A model generated the notes under the pieces. It was not told the origin of the DNA. It saw nothing but the letters and a program-made list of their open reading frames with translations, and made no database searches. Shown in pieces: positions 15,518 to 24,016 of a DNA stretch of 46,952 nt. This stretch comes from Planctomycetota bacterium (GTDB lineage Bacteria; Planctomycetota; UBA1135). The position numbers were made by a program, and so were the translations under genes. The number at the start of each line of letters is the position of its first letter. The first letter of the stretch is position 1. The stretch spans positions 1-46,952 of the forward strand of contig JAPKBM010000014.1 of assembly GCA_026421205.1 (NCBI GenBank), in the 5' to 3' direction.

Positions 15518-16636
15518 CTAGATGGAATGAGCGAGTTCCGCGGCAGACTCCCAGTTAAGGTCAAATGCGTTGGCCACAGCTTCACAGGAGATTTTCCCGC
15601 CCAAAATATTGGCGGCACCCGCCAGTTGGGGAGAGTGCAACACGGCTTCTTTGGCTCCCCATTTCGCAAGGCGCAGGGCCCAAGGAAGGGTGGCGTTGGT
15701 CAGGCCAAATGTACTCGTTCTTGGCACCGCACCGGGCATGTTGGCAACACAATAATGAATGACACCTTCCACTTCGTAAGTAGGGTTGTCATGGGTTGTG
15801 GGTCGGCAAGATTCAATGCACCCACCCTGATCCACGGCCACGTCAACCACGACGCTTCCCTTCGGCATAAGTTTGAGGTCTTCAGTGCTCACTAATTTTG
15901 GGGCGCGCGCTCCAGGAATTAAAACTGCACCAATCAAGAGATCCGTCTTTGGCAAGTGTTCTAGGATTGCTTGGCGTGTTGAAAAAATTGTCGTGACATT
16001 GGCAGGCATAATTTCTTCGAGGTAGCGCAAACGATCTAAGTTGACGTCCAAAATCTGCACGCGAGCTCCAAGGCCAGCAGCCATCCAAGCGGCATTGGTG
16101 CCGACGACTCCCCCACCCAAAATAGTGACGTAGGCCGGCTCAACCCCGGGAAGACCAGAAAGCAAAACGCCACGGCCGCCTTGGGGCGCTTCAAGATATT
16201 TGGCGCCTTCCTGGACCGCCATGCGACCAGCCACTTCACTCATCGGAGTCAGTAAGGGAAGCGTCCCACCCTCCTCCAGAGTTTCGTAGGCAAAACAGTG
16301 CGCTCCCGAATTACAGAGACCTTGAGTCAGTTCTTGGTCAGCCGCAAAATGAAAGTAAGTGAAAAGGATTTGGCCGGGCCGTGCACGGGCGATTTCCTCT
16401 GCTTGTGGCTCTTTCACCTTCATGACCATCTCCGCGGTGGCCCAAAGTTCGTCGACGTCGGCAATAAGAGTGGCCCCGGCGTCGGCATAGTCTTGGTCCT
16501 CAAAACCACTGCCAACTCCGGCCGAGGTTTGTACATAAACTTCGTGGCCCGCATGGGTCAGGGCTTCAGTGCCAGCAGGGGTCAGGGAAACGCGCGCTTC
16601 GGCGATCTTGATTTCTTTGGGGATTCCGATTTTCAT
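15518..16636 (-). CDS. ald: alanine dehydrogenase
   Basis: NAD-dependent interconversion of L-alanine with pyruvate and ammonia. The 372-residue protein begins MKIGIPKEIKIAEARVSLTP, with the conserved KE and R of the substrate site. It contains VMKVKEPQ with the catalytic Lys, TYFHFAA with the active-site His, and the Rossmann motif ILGGGVVGTNAA (about 172-183). MPGAVPRTSTFGLTNATLPW is characteristic of alanine dehydrogenases. It is followed by uppP at two bases. Upstream it faces yggS across a 47-base gap with overlapping -10 hexamers. Alanine supply and the lipid carrier are both needed for wall synthesis, but the pairing could be incidental. Confidence 0.96.
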   Translation of the reverse strand: MKIGIPKEIKIAEARVSLTPAGTEALTHAGHEVYVQTSAGVGSGFEDQDYADAGATLIADVDELWATAEMVMKVKEPQAEEIARARPGQILFTYFHFAADQELTQGLCNSGAHCFAYETLEEGGTLPLLTPMSEVAGRMAVQEGAKYLEAPQGGRGVLLSGLPGVEPAYVTILGGGVVGTNAAWMAAGLGARVQILDVNLDRLRYLEEIMPANVTTIFSTRQAILEHLPKTDLLIGAVLIPGARAPKLVSTEDLKLMPKGSVVVDVAVDQGGCIESCRPTTHDNPTYEVEGVIHYCVANMPGAVPRTSTFGLTNATLPWALRLAKWGAKEAVLHSPQLAGAANILGGKISCEAVANAFDLNWESAAELAHSI

Positions 16637-16643
16637 GGGTGGG

Positions 16644-16670
16644 TTGCACGAGGGAGGGGTGGAATAATAC
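16644..16670. promoter_or_regulatory. divergent promoter region ald (-) / yggS (+) with overlapping -10s
   Basis: AATAATAC (16663-16670) reads TAATAC (16665-16670) toward yggS and TATTAT (16664-16669) toward ald. A TTGCAC (16644-16649) precedes the plus-strand hexamer by 15 bases, a short but possible spacing, and would give a leader of about 7 bases. The minus-strand leader would be about 20 bases. Confidence 0.4.
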
Positions 16671-16683
16671 GCTCTCCACCCTG

Positions 16684-17370
16684 ATGTTGTCCTCCCCCTT
16701 CACGCGAACCTTGACCGAAGTTGCTGATGCTTGCTCTCGGGCAAAGCGGGCCTTCACTGACGTTCAGGTGTTGGCTGTGGCTAAAACGGCCACGGAGGAT
16801 CAACTCTTGCGGGCATTTCATGCGGGGCATCAAGACTTCGCGCACAACCGAGTCCAAGCATTGGCCCAACACTCCGCTGTTTTACCCGCAGCTTCGTGGC
16901 ATCTTCTTGGGCCTCTTCAAAAGAACAAAATCAGAAAGGCCGTCCATTTAGCCTCGCACTTTCAAGCTCTGGCAGATTTGGACACTGCCCGCAGAATTCA
17001 CCGTGTGCTGAACGAACTTGGGAAAGTTTGGCCAGTCCTTGTGCAAGTCAACTTACAGCCTGAGGATGGCCGACACGGGGTATCCGTTAGAGAACTCCCC
17101 CAACTTCTTGAGGGGCTTGCTGAGTACCCGAGCCTTTGTGTGAACGGCCTGATGAATTTAGCGCCCCAGCTTTCTGGAGAGCGAGATCAGCGCACTCATT
17201 TTGCTAAAGTTTTCGAAATCACGCAGGCAATGTCAGAAAAATCGTTGCTCCCTGCACATCCACAAATATCTATGGGGATGAGTCAAGACTTCCGCAACGC
17301 TATCTTGGAAGGAGCCACGTGTGTACGACTTGGCCGCATTTTGTTTCCACCGACCCCCTCCACTTCGTGA
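16684..17370 (+). CDS. YggS/PLPBP family pyridoxal-phosphate homeostasis protein
   Basis: Cytoplasmic PLP-binding protein of the YggS/PROSC family, which buffers pyridoxal phosphate and affects amino-acid balance; no enzyme activity is known. I start at the ATG at 16684, giving 228 residues, because the 15 upstream codons look unlike the family. The PLP lysine is in LAVAKT (family form AVSKT). WHLLGPLQKNK matches the WHFIGHLQ.NK block, and ISMGMSQDFRNAI and VRLGRILF match the C-terminal phosphate-binding region. The usual GENY motif is altered to AHNRVQAL. Its TGA overlaps the following kinase start as GTGA, so the two should be co-translated. It shares a divergent promoter gap with ald. Confidence 0.9.
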   Translation: MLSSPFTRTLTEVADACSRAKRAFTDVQVLAVAKTATEDQLLRAFHAGHQDFAHNRVQALAQHSAVLPAASWHLLGPLQKNKIRKAVHLASHFQALADLDTARRIHRVLNELGKVWPVLVQVNLQPEDGRHGVSVRELPQLLEGLAEYPSLCVNGLMNLAPQLSGERDQRTHFAKVFEITQAMSEKSLLPAHPQISMGMSQDFRNAILEGATCVRLGRILFPPTPSTS

Positions 17371-19910
17371 GTCAGAAACTCTTCTGGACTTTTGGCAGAG
17401 AAAGCGGAACGCTTCCCTTGCCTAACCGCTCGATTGCCCTGTTGGCCCAAGATGGCCTTCTGGATCAAGTCGCGCAGCTGCAAGGAAATCAAAGTGGCAT
17501 GCTCCTAGACGTACCGGGTGAAGGGGGGAAAATGATTCTTCAATCTTCGGGCGCTCTGCGTTTCCTCGCACAGGGGAAGGAATATCGGAAGGTTATGGTC
17601 CCTGCCGGTGGGGAGATCTCATTTATGGTCCATGAGGCTGAAGGTCAACTGCGTTTCACCGGAAGCGGCGTGAATGATCCCCTACTGGGAACTTCTTTGG
17701 GTGGTTACGAACTGAAAATTCGCCTCGGCGCAGGTGCAGTCGGCGTGGTTTATCAGGCGGCCCAAACCAGCTTGCAAAGAGACGTCGCCTTGAAAGTTCT
17801 CTCTGAAAAGGCGGCTGCCGACCCCAAAGCTATTCACTCATTTGTGCGTGAGGCTCAGTCCGCAGGCCGTCTCACCCACCCGAACCTTGTTCAAGTGCAT
17901 GACGTCGGGAAGGCGGAAGGTAAGCATTACTATTCCATGGAACTCGTCCCTGGTGGAAATCTAGAGGAGAAGTTGGAAGCCGATGGCCCCCTCCCTTGGC
18001 GGGAAGCAGTTTCCGCCGCCAGAGATTGCGCACTTGCACTTGCTTTCGCAGAGGAACACGGCTTAGTCCACCGAGATGTAAAACCTGAAAATCTAATGCT
18101 GTCAGAGGCTGGACTCGTCAAGTTGGCGGATCTTGGGCTTGCGGCCACACGCGAAATGCTCGACGGAGAAAGTGCCGGGGGAACGCCCCACTTTATGGCT
18201 CCCGAGTCCTCGCTTGGGCGAGGTGTCGATGGACGTGCTGATCTCTATTCTCTCGGATGTTCGCTTTACCGGCTCTTAACTGGGGAGACACTTTTCGAAG
18301 GGTCTAGTGTTCGAGAAATTCTTCGAGCCCACCAGGAAGACGAGCCCCCGTCCCTCGAAGATTTTGACATTGTTCTGCCGAAGGGGTTAAACGATTTAGT
18401 GACCACTCTTTTAGAAAAAGATCCTGCGGACCGTCCAGCGCATGCGTCTGAAGTTGCAGAAGATTTGGAACTGATTCTGCAGTCGAAAGGGAGAAGAAAA
18501 ACTTTTGTCCTCTTGTCCTTTGTTTTTGTCCTTTTAACAGCGTGGATCCTTCGAGAAAGCCTTCGGGAAGACTCTCTTGACCCTAAAACTATTTTTATAG
18601 AAGTTGAATCGCCGGATGCTGAAAAGACTCGGCTTCAGTTAGAAGCCGCTCAGGTGGAAGTTGCCTATAACCAAGCGCTGGCACAAGTCCCTTTGACAGG
18701 GCGGCTCACGGCACTTCTGGATTTTCAAGAAAAATACTCAGAAAGTCCTTTCGGGGAGGATTTAGAGCTTCGGATTGCAGACTTGAGAAAACAGATCAAA
18801 GCGGACATGGAAAAAAATGTGGAAGCAGAGGGTGAAGTAAATCGGGAAAAAAAGGAGAACCAAGCACTCAAGGCTGAGCTTGCCCAAATCAGGACACTCG
18901 CTGAAAAGAATCAATGGGCCGACGCACTCGCCTTGGTTGTAGAAAGCACTTTCGTTGCGCATCCAAGCTTTTCAGCGATGGCAAGTTGGCTTTTGGGAAA
19001 TTCGGAAGAGTATGCCCAAGAGCTTGAACAGAAACATCGCAATGCATTGAATATTTTGGATTGGGCACAAGCGAAGACGATTCACGCGGAATGGACACAG
19101 AGCCTGGGGCACAGCCGTGCAGACTGGTCTGGCCGACTTTCCCTTCTGCAAACGTTGGCCGCGCAGGCGGAATTGCGTCAGGAAGATTTCCAGCAGCAGG
19201 AAATCCGCGAAGCCTTTTTGACAAAGATTTCTTCACCAACAAGGAAGTTCATTCTTCAATTTCAAGGAGATGCTGCCCTCACCCTTTGGAGTGCCCGTGG
19301 GCAAGAGCGTTTTCAGGGTGAAAGTTGGGATGCCACTGTTCATGCGTTAGGCATTACAGCTAAGAAGTCCGCCGAGTTCCAGGCGACTGCTGGACGTGGG
19401 GATATTGACAATTATCGCACCACGGAGACGGGAAAACGCGCGGCCATCCGTGCTTGGGAAGAAACGGGTCTCGTGATTGAACTCACTGAGCGCGGGGAAC
19501 GAATTCAGGAAACGCTTCCATGGTCGACCTTCTCGGACCCTCCCACTTTGACTCGGCTCCTAGAAACGCTGGCCCCGACCTCTTTCGATCATGATGCGAC
19601 GGGGACTTATTTTTTAGTCCATGCCTCATCTTTCGTCGCCGAAACGGCCCAACGATTGCTTCAGGAGACTCCGTCGCAGGTGGCCGTGGTGGCTCATGCT
19701 TGGATTGCCGAATATCGTGCACATTGGGAGGATACTCCTGTCAACGCGGGCTTAATTTTGCAGTTGGAAGCTCTAGCTCAACTCGCACAATCTCTCGCCT
19801 CGGGAGATGATTATTTGGCGCTTCAAAGGTTAGAGGATTTCGGCCATCATTTTCACCTTCTCCCCCTTTGGCTTTCCGACGGTACCCAGAAGTGGAGCCT
19901 GAACCCTTGA
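17367..19910 (+). CDS. membrane-anchored Ser/Thr protein kinase with uncharacterised N- and C-terminal domains
   Basis: Hanks-type Ser/Thr kinase. I start at the GTG at 17367, which overlaps the yggS stop as GTGA and gives 847 residues; an ATG at 17319 would overlap yggS by 52 bases. Residues 1-110 form a beta-rich domain I do not recognise (MLLDVPGEGGKMILQS). The kinase domain spans about 114-370: glycine loop LGAGAVGVVY, Lys143 (VALKVL), the HRDVKPEN loop with Asp237, DLG at 255 instead of DFG, and GTPHFMAPE. A single membrane helix follows (about 379-395), then a long coiled and helical region and an unassigned C-terminal domain likely outside the membrane. Its stop overlaps the purN start as TTGA. 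Large membrane STKs are common in planctomycetes. Confidence 0.92.
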   Translation: MSQKLFWTFGRESGTLPLPNRSIALLAQDGLLDQVAQLQGNQSGMLLDVPGEGGKMILQSSGALRFLAQGKEYRKVMVPAGGEISFMVHEAEGQLRFTGSGVNDPLLGTSLGGYELKIRLGAGAVGVVYQAAQTSLQRDVALKVLSEKAAADPKAIHSFVREAQSAGRLTHPNLVQVHDVGKAEGKHYYSMELVPGGNLEEKLEADGPLPWREAVSAARDCALALAFAEEHGLVHRDVKPENLMLSEAGLVKLADLGLAATREMLDGESAGGTPHFMAPESSLGRGVDGRADLYSLGCSLYRLLTGETLFEGSSVREILRAHQEDEPPSLEDFDIVLPKGLNDLVTTLLEKDPADRPAHASEVAEDLELILQSKGRRKTFVLLSFVFVLLTAWILRESLREDSLDPKTIFIEVESPDAEKTRLQLEAAQVEVAYNQALAQVPLTGRLTALLDFQEKYSESPFGEDLELRIADLRKQIKADMEKNVEAEGEVNREKKENQALKAELAQIRTLAEKNQWADALALVVESTFVAHPSFSAMASWLLGNSEEYAQELEQKHRNALNILDWAQAKTIHAEWTQSLGHSRADWSGRLSLLQTLAAQAELRQEDFQQQEIREAFLTKISSPTRKFILQFQGDAALTLWSARGQERFQGESWDATVHALGITAKKSAEFQATAGRGDIDNYRTTETGKRAAIRAWEETGLVIELTERGERIQETLPWSTFSDPPTLTRLLETLAPTSFDHDATGTYFLVHASSFVAETAQRLLQETPSQVAVVAHAWIAEYRAHWEDTPVNAGLILQLEALAQLAQSLASGDDYLALQRLEDFGHHFHLLPLWLSDGTQKWSLNP

Positions 19911-20530
19911 TTCCAGCCCGTTTGGTTTGCCTTGCTTCGGGAAGCGGTCGCACCGTTGAAAATTTTTATGAAAAAATCTGTGCTGGAGTATTACCCGCAA
20001 GCATCGCGTTGGTCATCACCTCTTCTATCAAGGCAGGGATTGCAGAGCGTTGCAAACGGCTGAAAATCCCTCTCTTGGTCATCAATCCTCGCAGGTATCC
20101 ATCCACTCAGGCATATGCAGATGCTCTCCTTGGGGCAACCTTGGAGGCGCGGCCAGATTGGGTCATCCTTGCTGGTTGGCTCAGGCTATTCCCTATTCCT
20201 TCACAGTTGGAGGGCCGTGTTTTAAATATCCATCCGGCCCTCCTTCCGGCATATGGCGGGAAGGGGTATTACGGGCACCATGTGCATGAGGCCGTTGCCA
20301 AAGATTCTTGCACCCACTCAGGCTGTACCGTTCACTTTGCAACGGAAGAATACGATGCAGGTCCTATCGTTTTGCAAGAGGTAGTGACTTTGCCAAAAGG
20401 GAGTACGCCAGAAGAAATTGCGACCCTAGTTTTTGAAGCTGAAAAGCGGGCTTATCCAGCAGCCTTGCGCGCCCTCATTGAGGAAACGGCCTACTGGGAA
20501 GACGGAAAAGTTTACTGGGGATCCAACTGA
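19907..20530 (+). CDS. purN: phosphoribosylglycinamide formyltransferase
   Basis: Transfers a formyl group from 10-formyl-THF to GAR in purine synthesis. I start at the TTG at 19907, which overlaps the kinase stop as TTGA and gives 207 residues beginning just before the first strand RLVCLASGSG; an ATG at 19868 would extend 13 codons into the kinase gene. The catalytic Asn and His are in LNIHPALLP, the YGGKGYYGHHVHEAV segment is typical of many PurN proteins, and the catalytic Asp lies in TEEYDAGPIVLQE. The phosphate-binding loop reads SGSGRT instead of the usual SGNGSN. The 3' end overlaps the convergent DUF4340 gene by 19 bases. Its cofactor is supplied by FolD, encoded elsewhere in the window. 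Confidence 0.9.
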   Translation: MIPARLVCLASGSGRTVENFYEKICAGVLPASIALVITSSIKAGIAERCKRLKIPLLVINPRRYPSTQAYADALLGATLEARPDWVILAGWLRLFPIPSQLEGRVLNIHPALLPAYGGKGYYGHHVHEAVAKDSCTHSGCTVHFATEEYDAGPIVLQEVVTLPKGSTPEEIATLVFEAEKRAYPAALRALIEETAYWEDGKVYWGSN

Positions 20531-21825
20531 GAAAGCAGGTCTTCAAAGCCAGGAAGCGGAAGTTGGGCGACTCCGTCTTGAGACAGACTGCGTACAAGAT
20601 AAGCGCCACTTTCAAGATCCCAAATTTCCACTTCTTCCCCTCCTCGCGCAACAGGGTTGGGTGAAATCGAAAGTAATAATTGAAAGTTCGGGGCACGGGC
20701 GGGCACACTCTTTGTCGAGTCCTTTTTCACTTGAAGTAATCTATGCAAGGTATCCTGAACATAAAGAAACTCCTGTGTAGCCTGTCCTGGCAGTGTCCCA
20801 CGCCACCCAGATGGCGTGCGTCGCAAAATGATTTCATCTCTCGAGCTTGTGAGTTTCATGGAAACTACGTGAGTAGGATCCAGAGCAAACACGTGCGGAC
20901 TCACCAAGCTTGAGGAAGGAGTACTTAAAAAACGGAAGAATTCGGTCCGAACGGGCAGATGAAATAATCGGTCTAGGTCAAGGATGAGCGAGGCTGTCAT
21001 CGCCAATGTTTGATCCATCACGCCTTGCGACTTTGCCTGATTTGAATAGAAGATTTTTAAAATCCCAGAATCTTCCAAGATTGTTTCTTTCGAGCCTTTG
21101 GGGAGGGCGTCCACCGGCAAAGAATCACAACGGGCACTGAGAAATAACTGCAAGTTACCCTCCAAGAGTGGGTTAAGTGGGCCAGAAAAAGGAGCGAGAA
21201 CTTGCCAGCGGGAGCCTACTCGTTGTAAATGGAAGCCTTCCCCATCCTTGGGCGTCCAAATTAATTCTTGAACCGAATGAGGCGCTATTAACGCAGCATG
21301 ATCTCTCCATTGCATCGGATTCCGCTCAAACCAAGAGGAAATAGGGATTGGAATCAGACATAAGGCGCCGTTTAATCGAGCAATGCGATGACCGCGATCT
21401 AGGGTTGCTGCTCCGATGACCAACTCACTTTTATGGTCCGTGAATTGAAGCCGGAGAGTTAAACGCGCAGGATTTAATCCTAATTGTTCTTCGGACTGAG
21501 AGGAAAGACTCTTGGGCGCGTCCTTCCAAGGGGCAGAAAATATTTGTAGGACTGCTTGACGAATAATGCCAAGGTCTGCTCGGTCCACAACAGGATCCTT
21601 CATTCTCCACATTAACGGCGACTCTTTGACCAATTGGAGGAATCCTGACGAGCCTGTTCGATATGCGTAAATACCCTGAAGATCTTCTGGGGATTCCGAA
21701 AAAAGAGGTTTCTCGGGCCTCGGAATGACCGAGACCTTTGTTGAATGCGTCGAAGGCTTCGGCCAAAGTAGAAAAATTAGACCGCAGAGGCCTAAGAATA
21801 GAGCAAGGAATTTCTTAGGGTTCAT
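20512..21825 (-). CDS. DUF4340-type exported protein of ABC/GldG cluster
   Basis: The 437-residue protein starts with one hydrophobic helix (about 5-22, FLALFLGLCGLIFLLW) and is otherwise soluble and probably outside the membrane. Repeated short beta units of the form seen in DUF4340 proteins are visible: lines such as LTLRLQFTDHKSELVIGAATLDRG and VQELIWTPKDGEGFHLQRVGSRWQVL resemble the family pattern of residue comparisons with W-x-V/L. Position supports the call, since DUF4340 genes typically follow an ABC ATPase, permease and GldG-like gene, as here. It overlaps the GldG-like gene by four bases. The function is unknown. The 3' end crosses into purN by 19 bases. Confidence 0.75.
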   Translation of the reverse strand: MNPKKFLALFLGLCGLIFLLWPKPSTHSTKVSVIPRPEKPLFSESPEDLQGIYAYRTGSSGFLQLVKESPLMWRMKDPVVDRADLGIIRQAVLQIFSAPWKDAPKSLSSQSEEQLGLNPARLTLRLQFTDHKSELVIGAATLDRGHRIARLNGALCLIPIPISSWFERNPMQWRDHAALIAPHSVQELIWTPKDGEGFHLQRVGSRWQVLAPFSGPLNPLLEGNLQLFLSARCDSLPVDALPKGSKETILEDSGILKIFYSNQAKSQGVMDQTLAMTASLILDLDRLFHLPVRTEFFRFLSTPSSSLVSPHVFALDPTHVVSMKLTSSRDEIILRRTPSGWRGTLPGQATQEFLYVQDTLHRLLQVKKDSTKSVPARAPNFQLLLSISPNPVARGGEEVEIWDLESGAYLVRSLSQDGVAQLPLPGFEDLLSQLDPQ

Positions 21826-23276
21826 CGTCGGCGGCGGAAGAAGATGACAAGCGCAAAGAGGAATGTGAAACCGGGAATTCCTAGAATTGCAATATTAGCC
21901 ATTCGGACCTTTTCCTTTCTTGAGGGCCGAAACGGAATGGAGTGGAGTGGAACTAGGCCGACATCCCCCTCTTTCCCTTTAGCAAGCCAACGAAATGTTG
22001 CTGCCAAGAAATCTTTTGAGAAGGGGAAGTGGTCTTGCTGAAAGAGAAGCGTTGTGCCGATTGCAATAAGTCTCCCTGGTGCATTTCCGTTTGGGTTCCA
22101 CCGGTTTGCCGCCATCGCTAAATTCTGAACTCCTTTTGCCTCGTGGCCAGAAGGCTGAAAGTCCGGGTGCTCTGGGTTCTCAACCCAAGCATTGGTGCGG
22201 GTCCGTACGAGGGGCGCCCTTGTGTAGTCATTTGACCCGCCACGGAAATCCAAAGGGCGGACTCCCGCAAAAAGGTAGGACCGACTTCGGGAAGTCAGAA
22301 ATCTTGTGGCGGGGTGCTGGGCGCTCAGAGATTGGGGCCTAATTTCGAGGCGCCCGCAGTCTGGAGTCCCCACGGCGGCGGATCCCGTAGATGTGGAAAT
22401 AGGCTCACAAACCAAGCCGTCAAGGAAGGCAAACCCTTGTGGGAGTAAGACTTCATTCCACCATGAAATCACCCCCGGAGGAGCATTGAAACCAAGAGAA
22501 ATCCAAGTGGGGTGACCGTCGGCAACCCATTGGGAGACTTCGGCTGCGAGCGACGGAAGAAAGGGCTTCCATTGCCCTGGAATCAGTAAGAGGTCCCCCT
22601 CCTGGTGTGAGGGAAGAGACTGTACGGTTTGCGGCGAGAAGCCCTGTCCCTCCAAGAACGGAAAAAGGTCTCTTGAGAGAGGGACTGTGGGGTCCTGGAT
22701 AATCCAAATATGAGGGAAATGCTCTTGGATTAGGAGTGTTGCTGCATTTCCGAGTGAAGTATCGACTTGTTCTTGGCGAATCCGCGCCGGCTGGCCGTCG
22801 GCCGTTGGATCTGTGGTCACGAACAGGTCAGGAAAAGAAAGCCGTTGTATTTTCCCCTTGGACTCTAAAAAAAGAATTTCTCCAGGTTCCCGCTGGAGGC
22901 GGACGGCCTCAGCCTCTACTTGAATCATGTCGGTTGTTTCATCCAGCTGAAGAACGGTGAGGTTGCTACCCGTCTGAATCCGTGCGTCTTCTAAAAGAGT
23001 GCGGAGTCTGGAAAATGCTTGGGGATAAACTGCAGCGCCATTACGCAGGAGGTGTTCTTCTTCCTGAAAGAAGAAACCGGTCAGCCTGCTTTCCGCGGGA
23101 AGTGCCGTCAATGCTCGTGTGGTTCTTTCACTCAGAGTTTGCGTAGAATGGTTAGAAAGATCCCAGCGAACACGGTGGCTTGGCTGCGCGAAGAACGCCA
23201 AAAGAAGCCCGGTGAGGAGCACGCCCGCAAAAGAGGCGAGACAAAGAAGTAGCGAAAGGCGAGCGCGGGAATTCAT
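21822..23276 (-). CDS. GldG-like ABC transporter auxiliary protein
   Basis: Membrane protein of the ABC-type auxiliary (GldG, PF09822-like) family, known in gliding Bacteroidota as a partner of GldA/GldF and widespread in planctomycetes with unknown role. From the ATG at 23276, which overlaps the permease stop as ATGA, it has 484 residues. One N-terminal helix (about 7-27) is followed by the family opening RVRWDLSNHSTQTLSERTTR. A large extracytoplasmic region follows, containing VQLQREPGEILFLESKGKIQ-like and PHIWIIQDPTVPLS segments. A C-terminal helix (about 460-478) ends in FFRRRR. The N-terminal helix plus C-terminal helix topology is that of GldG. It sits between the permease and a DUF4340 gene. 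Confidence 0.85.
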   Translation of the reverse strand: MNSRARLSLLLCLASFAGVLLTGLLLAFFAQPSHRVRWDLSNHSTQTLSERTTRALTALPAESRLTGFFFQEEEHLLRNGAAVYPQAFSRLRTLLEDARIQTGSNLTVLQLDETTDMIQVEAEAVRLQREPGEILFLESKGKIQRLSFPDLFVTTDPTADGQPARIRQEQVDTSLGNAATLLIQEHFPHIWIIQDPTVPLSRDLFPFLEGQGFSPQTVQSLPSHQEGDLLLIPGQWKPFLPSLAAEVSQWVADGHPTWISLGFNAPPGVISWWNEVLLPQGFAFLDGLVCEPISTSTGSAAVGTPDCGRLEIRPQSLSAQHPATRFLTSRSRSYLFAGVRPLDFRGGSNDYTRAPLVRTRTNAWVENPEHPDFQPSGHEAKGVQNLAMAANRWNPNGNAPGRLIAIGTTLLFQQDHFPFSKDFLAATFRWLAKGKEGDVGLVPLHSIPFRPSRKEKVRMANIAILGIPGFTFLFALVIFFRRRR

Positions 23277-24016
23277 GGTACCCACCTTCGTGACACAAGG
23301 CGTACCCATGTGAGCCATAAGAAGAGAAGGGTCATGATCGGAAAAAAGAGAAGGGCATAGGAATCAAAAAGGCCAACGGCAAAGGCCCGGTCGAGCATGT
23401 TGGGAATGTGCAAGGACTTCGCGAGCGCGCCAACCCTTCCCGGAGAATTCTCGAAAAGAACGGGGAGGAACAGTAAGAGAAAATTAATACAGGCGCCGCC
23501 TCCTGCCGCAAGAATAAGGTTCCCACCCCAAGAAGAGGCCCAGAGACCGGTGGCCAGAAAAAGTGAGCTCGCAGAAATGGCCCCAAGGAAACCTCCTCCA
23601 ACACGAGCCCAATCCAGAGGGGCTTGATGGAATTCAAGGAGCAGGAAAAGAAGAAGAACACCAATCCAAAAGGTAAAAAAGAAAAGCCATGCCGCACAAT
23701 ACTTTGCGGCCACAATAGCGACGTCGCGAATGGGCGCCGAGAGAAGCGGTTCAAGTGTTCCCGTGCGCTGCTCTTCGGCGAAAAGTTTTAAAGTCAGCAA
23801 GGGCGGGAATGCGGGTAGAAGGAGCCATACAAGAAGTCCACTCCCGAAGAGAAACTGCGGAAAAAGAGTGAGATCTTGCTCTACAGCTGGGTATCCCAAA
23901 ATGAAGGAGAAGAATAACCCATTTAATAAAAACCACGTTCCCAAAAGCAAATAGATATAGGGAGAAACGAAAAGGGAGAAGACCTCCTTCCTCAAGAGTG
24001 CCGCAAACGCTCTCAT
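23273..24016 (-). CDS. ABC-2 type permease (GldF-like)
   Basis: Six-helix permease of an ABC-2 system. The 247-residue protein begins MRAFAALLRKEVFSLFVSPYIYLLL, the usual cytoplasmic amphipathic start of GldF/NosY-type permeases. It also has the family segment FAEEQRTGTLEPLLSAPI, which links helices two and three. About six hydrophobic stretches are seen (23-45, 60-75, 105-130, 140-160, 170-190, 222-240). It overlaps the ATPase gene by four bases upstream and the GldG-like gene by four bases downstream, so the three subunits are co-translated. The substrate is unknown. Confidence 0.9.
   Translation of the reverse strand: MRAFAALLRKEVFSLFVSPYIYLLLGTWFLLNGLFFSFILGYPAVEQDLTLFPQFLFGSGLLVWLLLPAFPPLLTLKLFAEEQRTGTLEPLLSAPIRDVAIVAAKYCAAWLFFFTFWIGVLLLFLLLEFHQAPLDWARVGGGFLGAISASSLFLATGLWASSWGGNLILAAGGGACINFLLLFLPVLFENSPGRVGALAKSLHIPNMLDRAFAVGLFDSYALLFFPIMTLLFLWLTWVRLVSRRWVP

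Noticed and set aside
15170-15895. 241-residue plus-strand frame across uppP and ald
   Set aside because: It runs opposite two well supported genes, is Arg/Gly/Pro-rich and has no recognisable domain.
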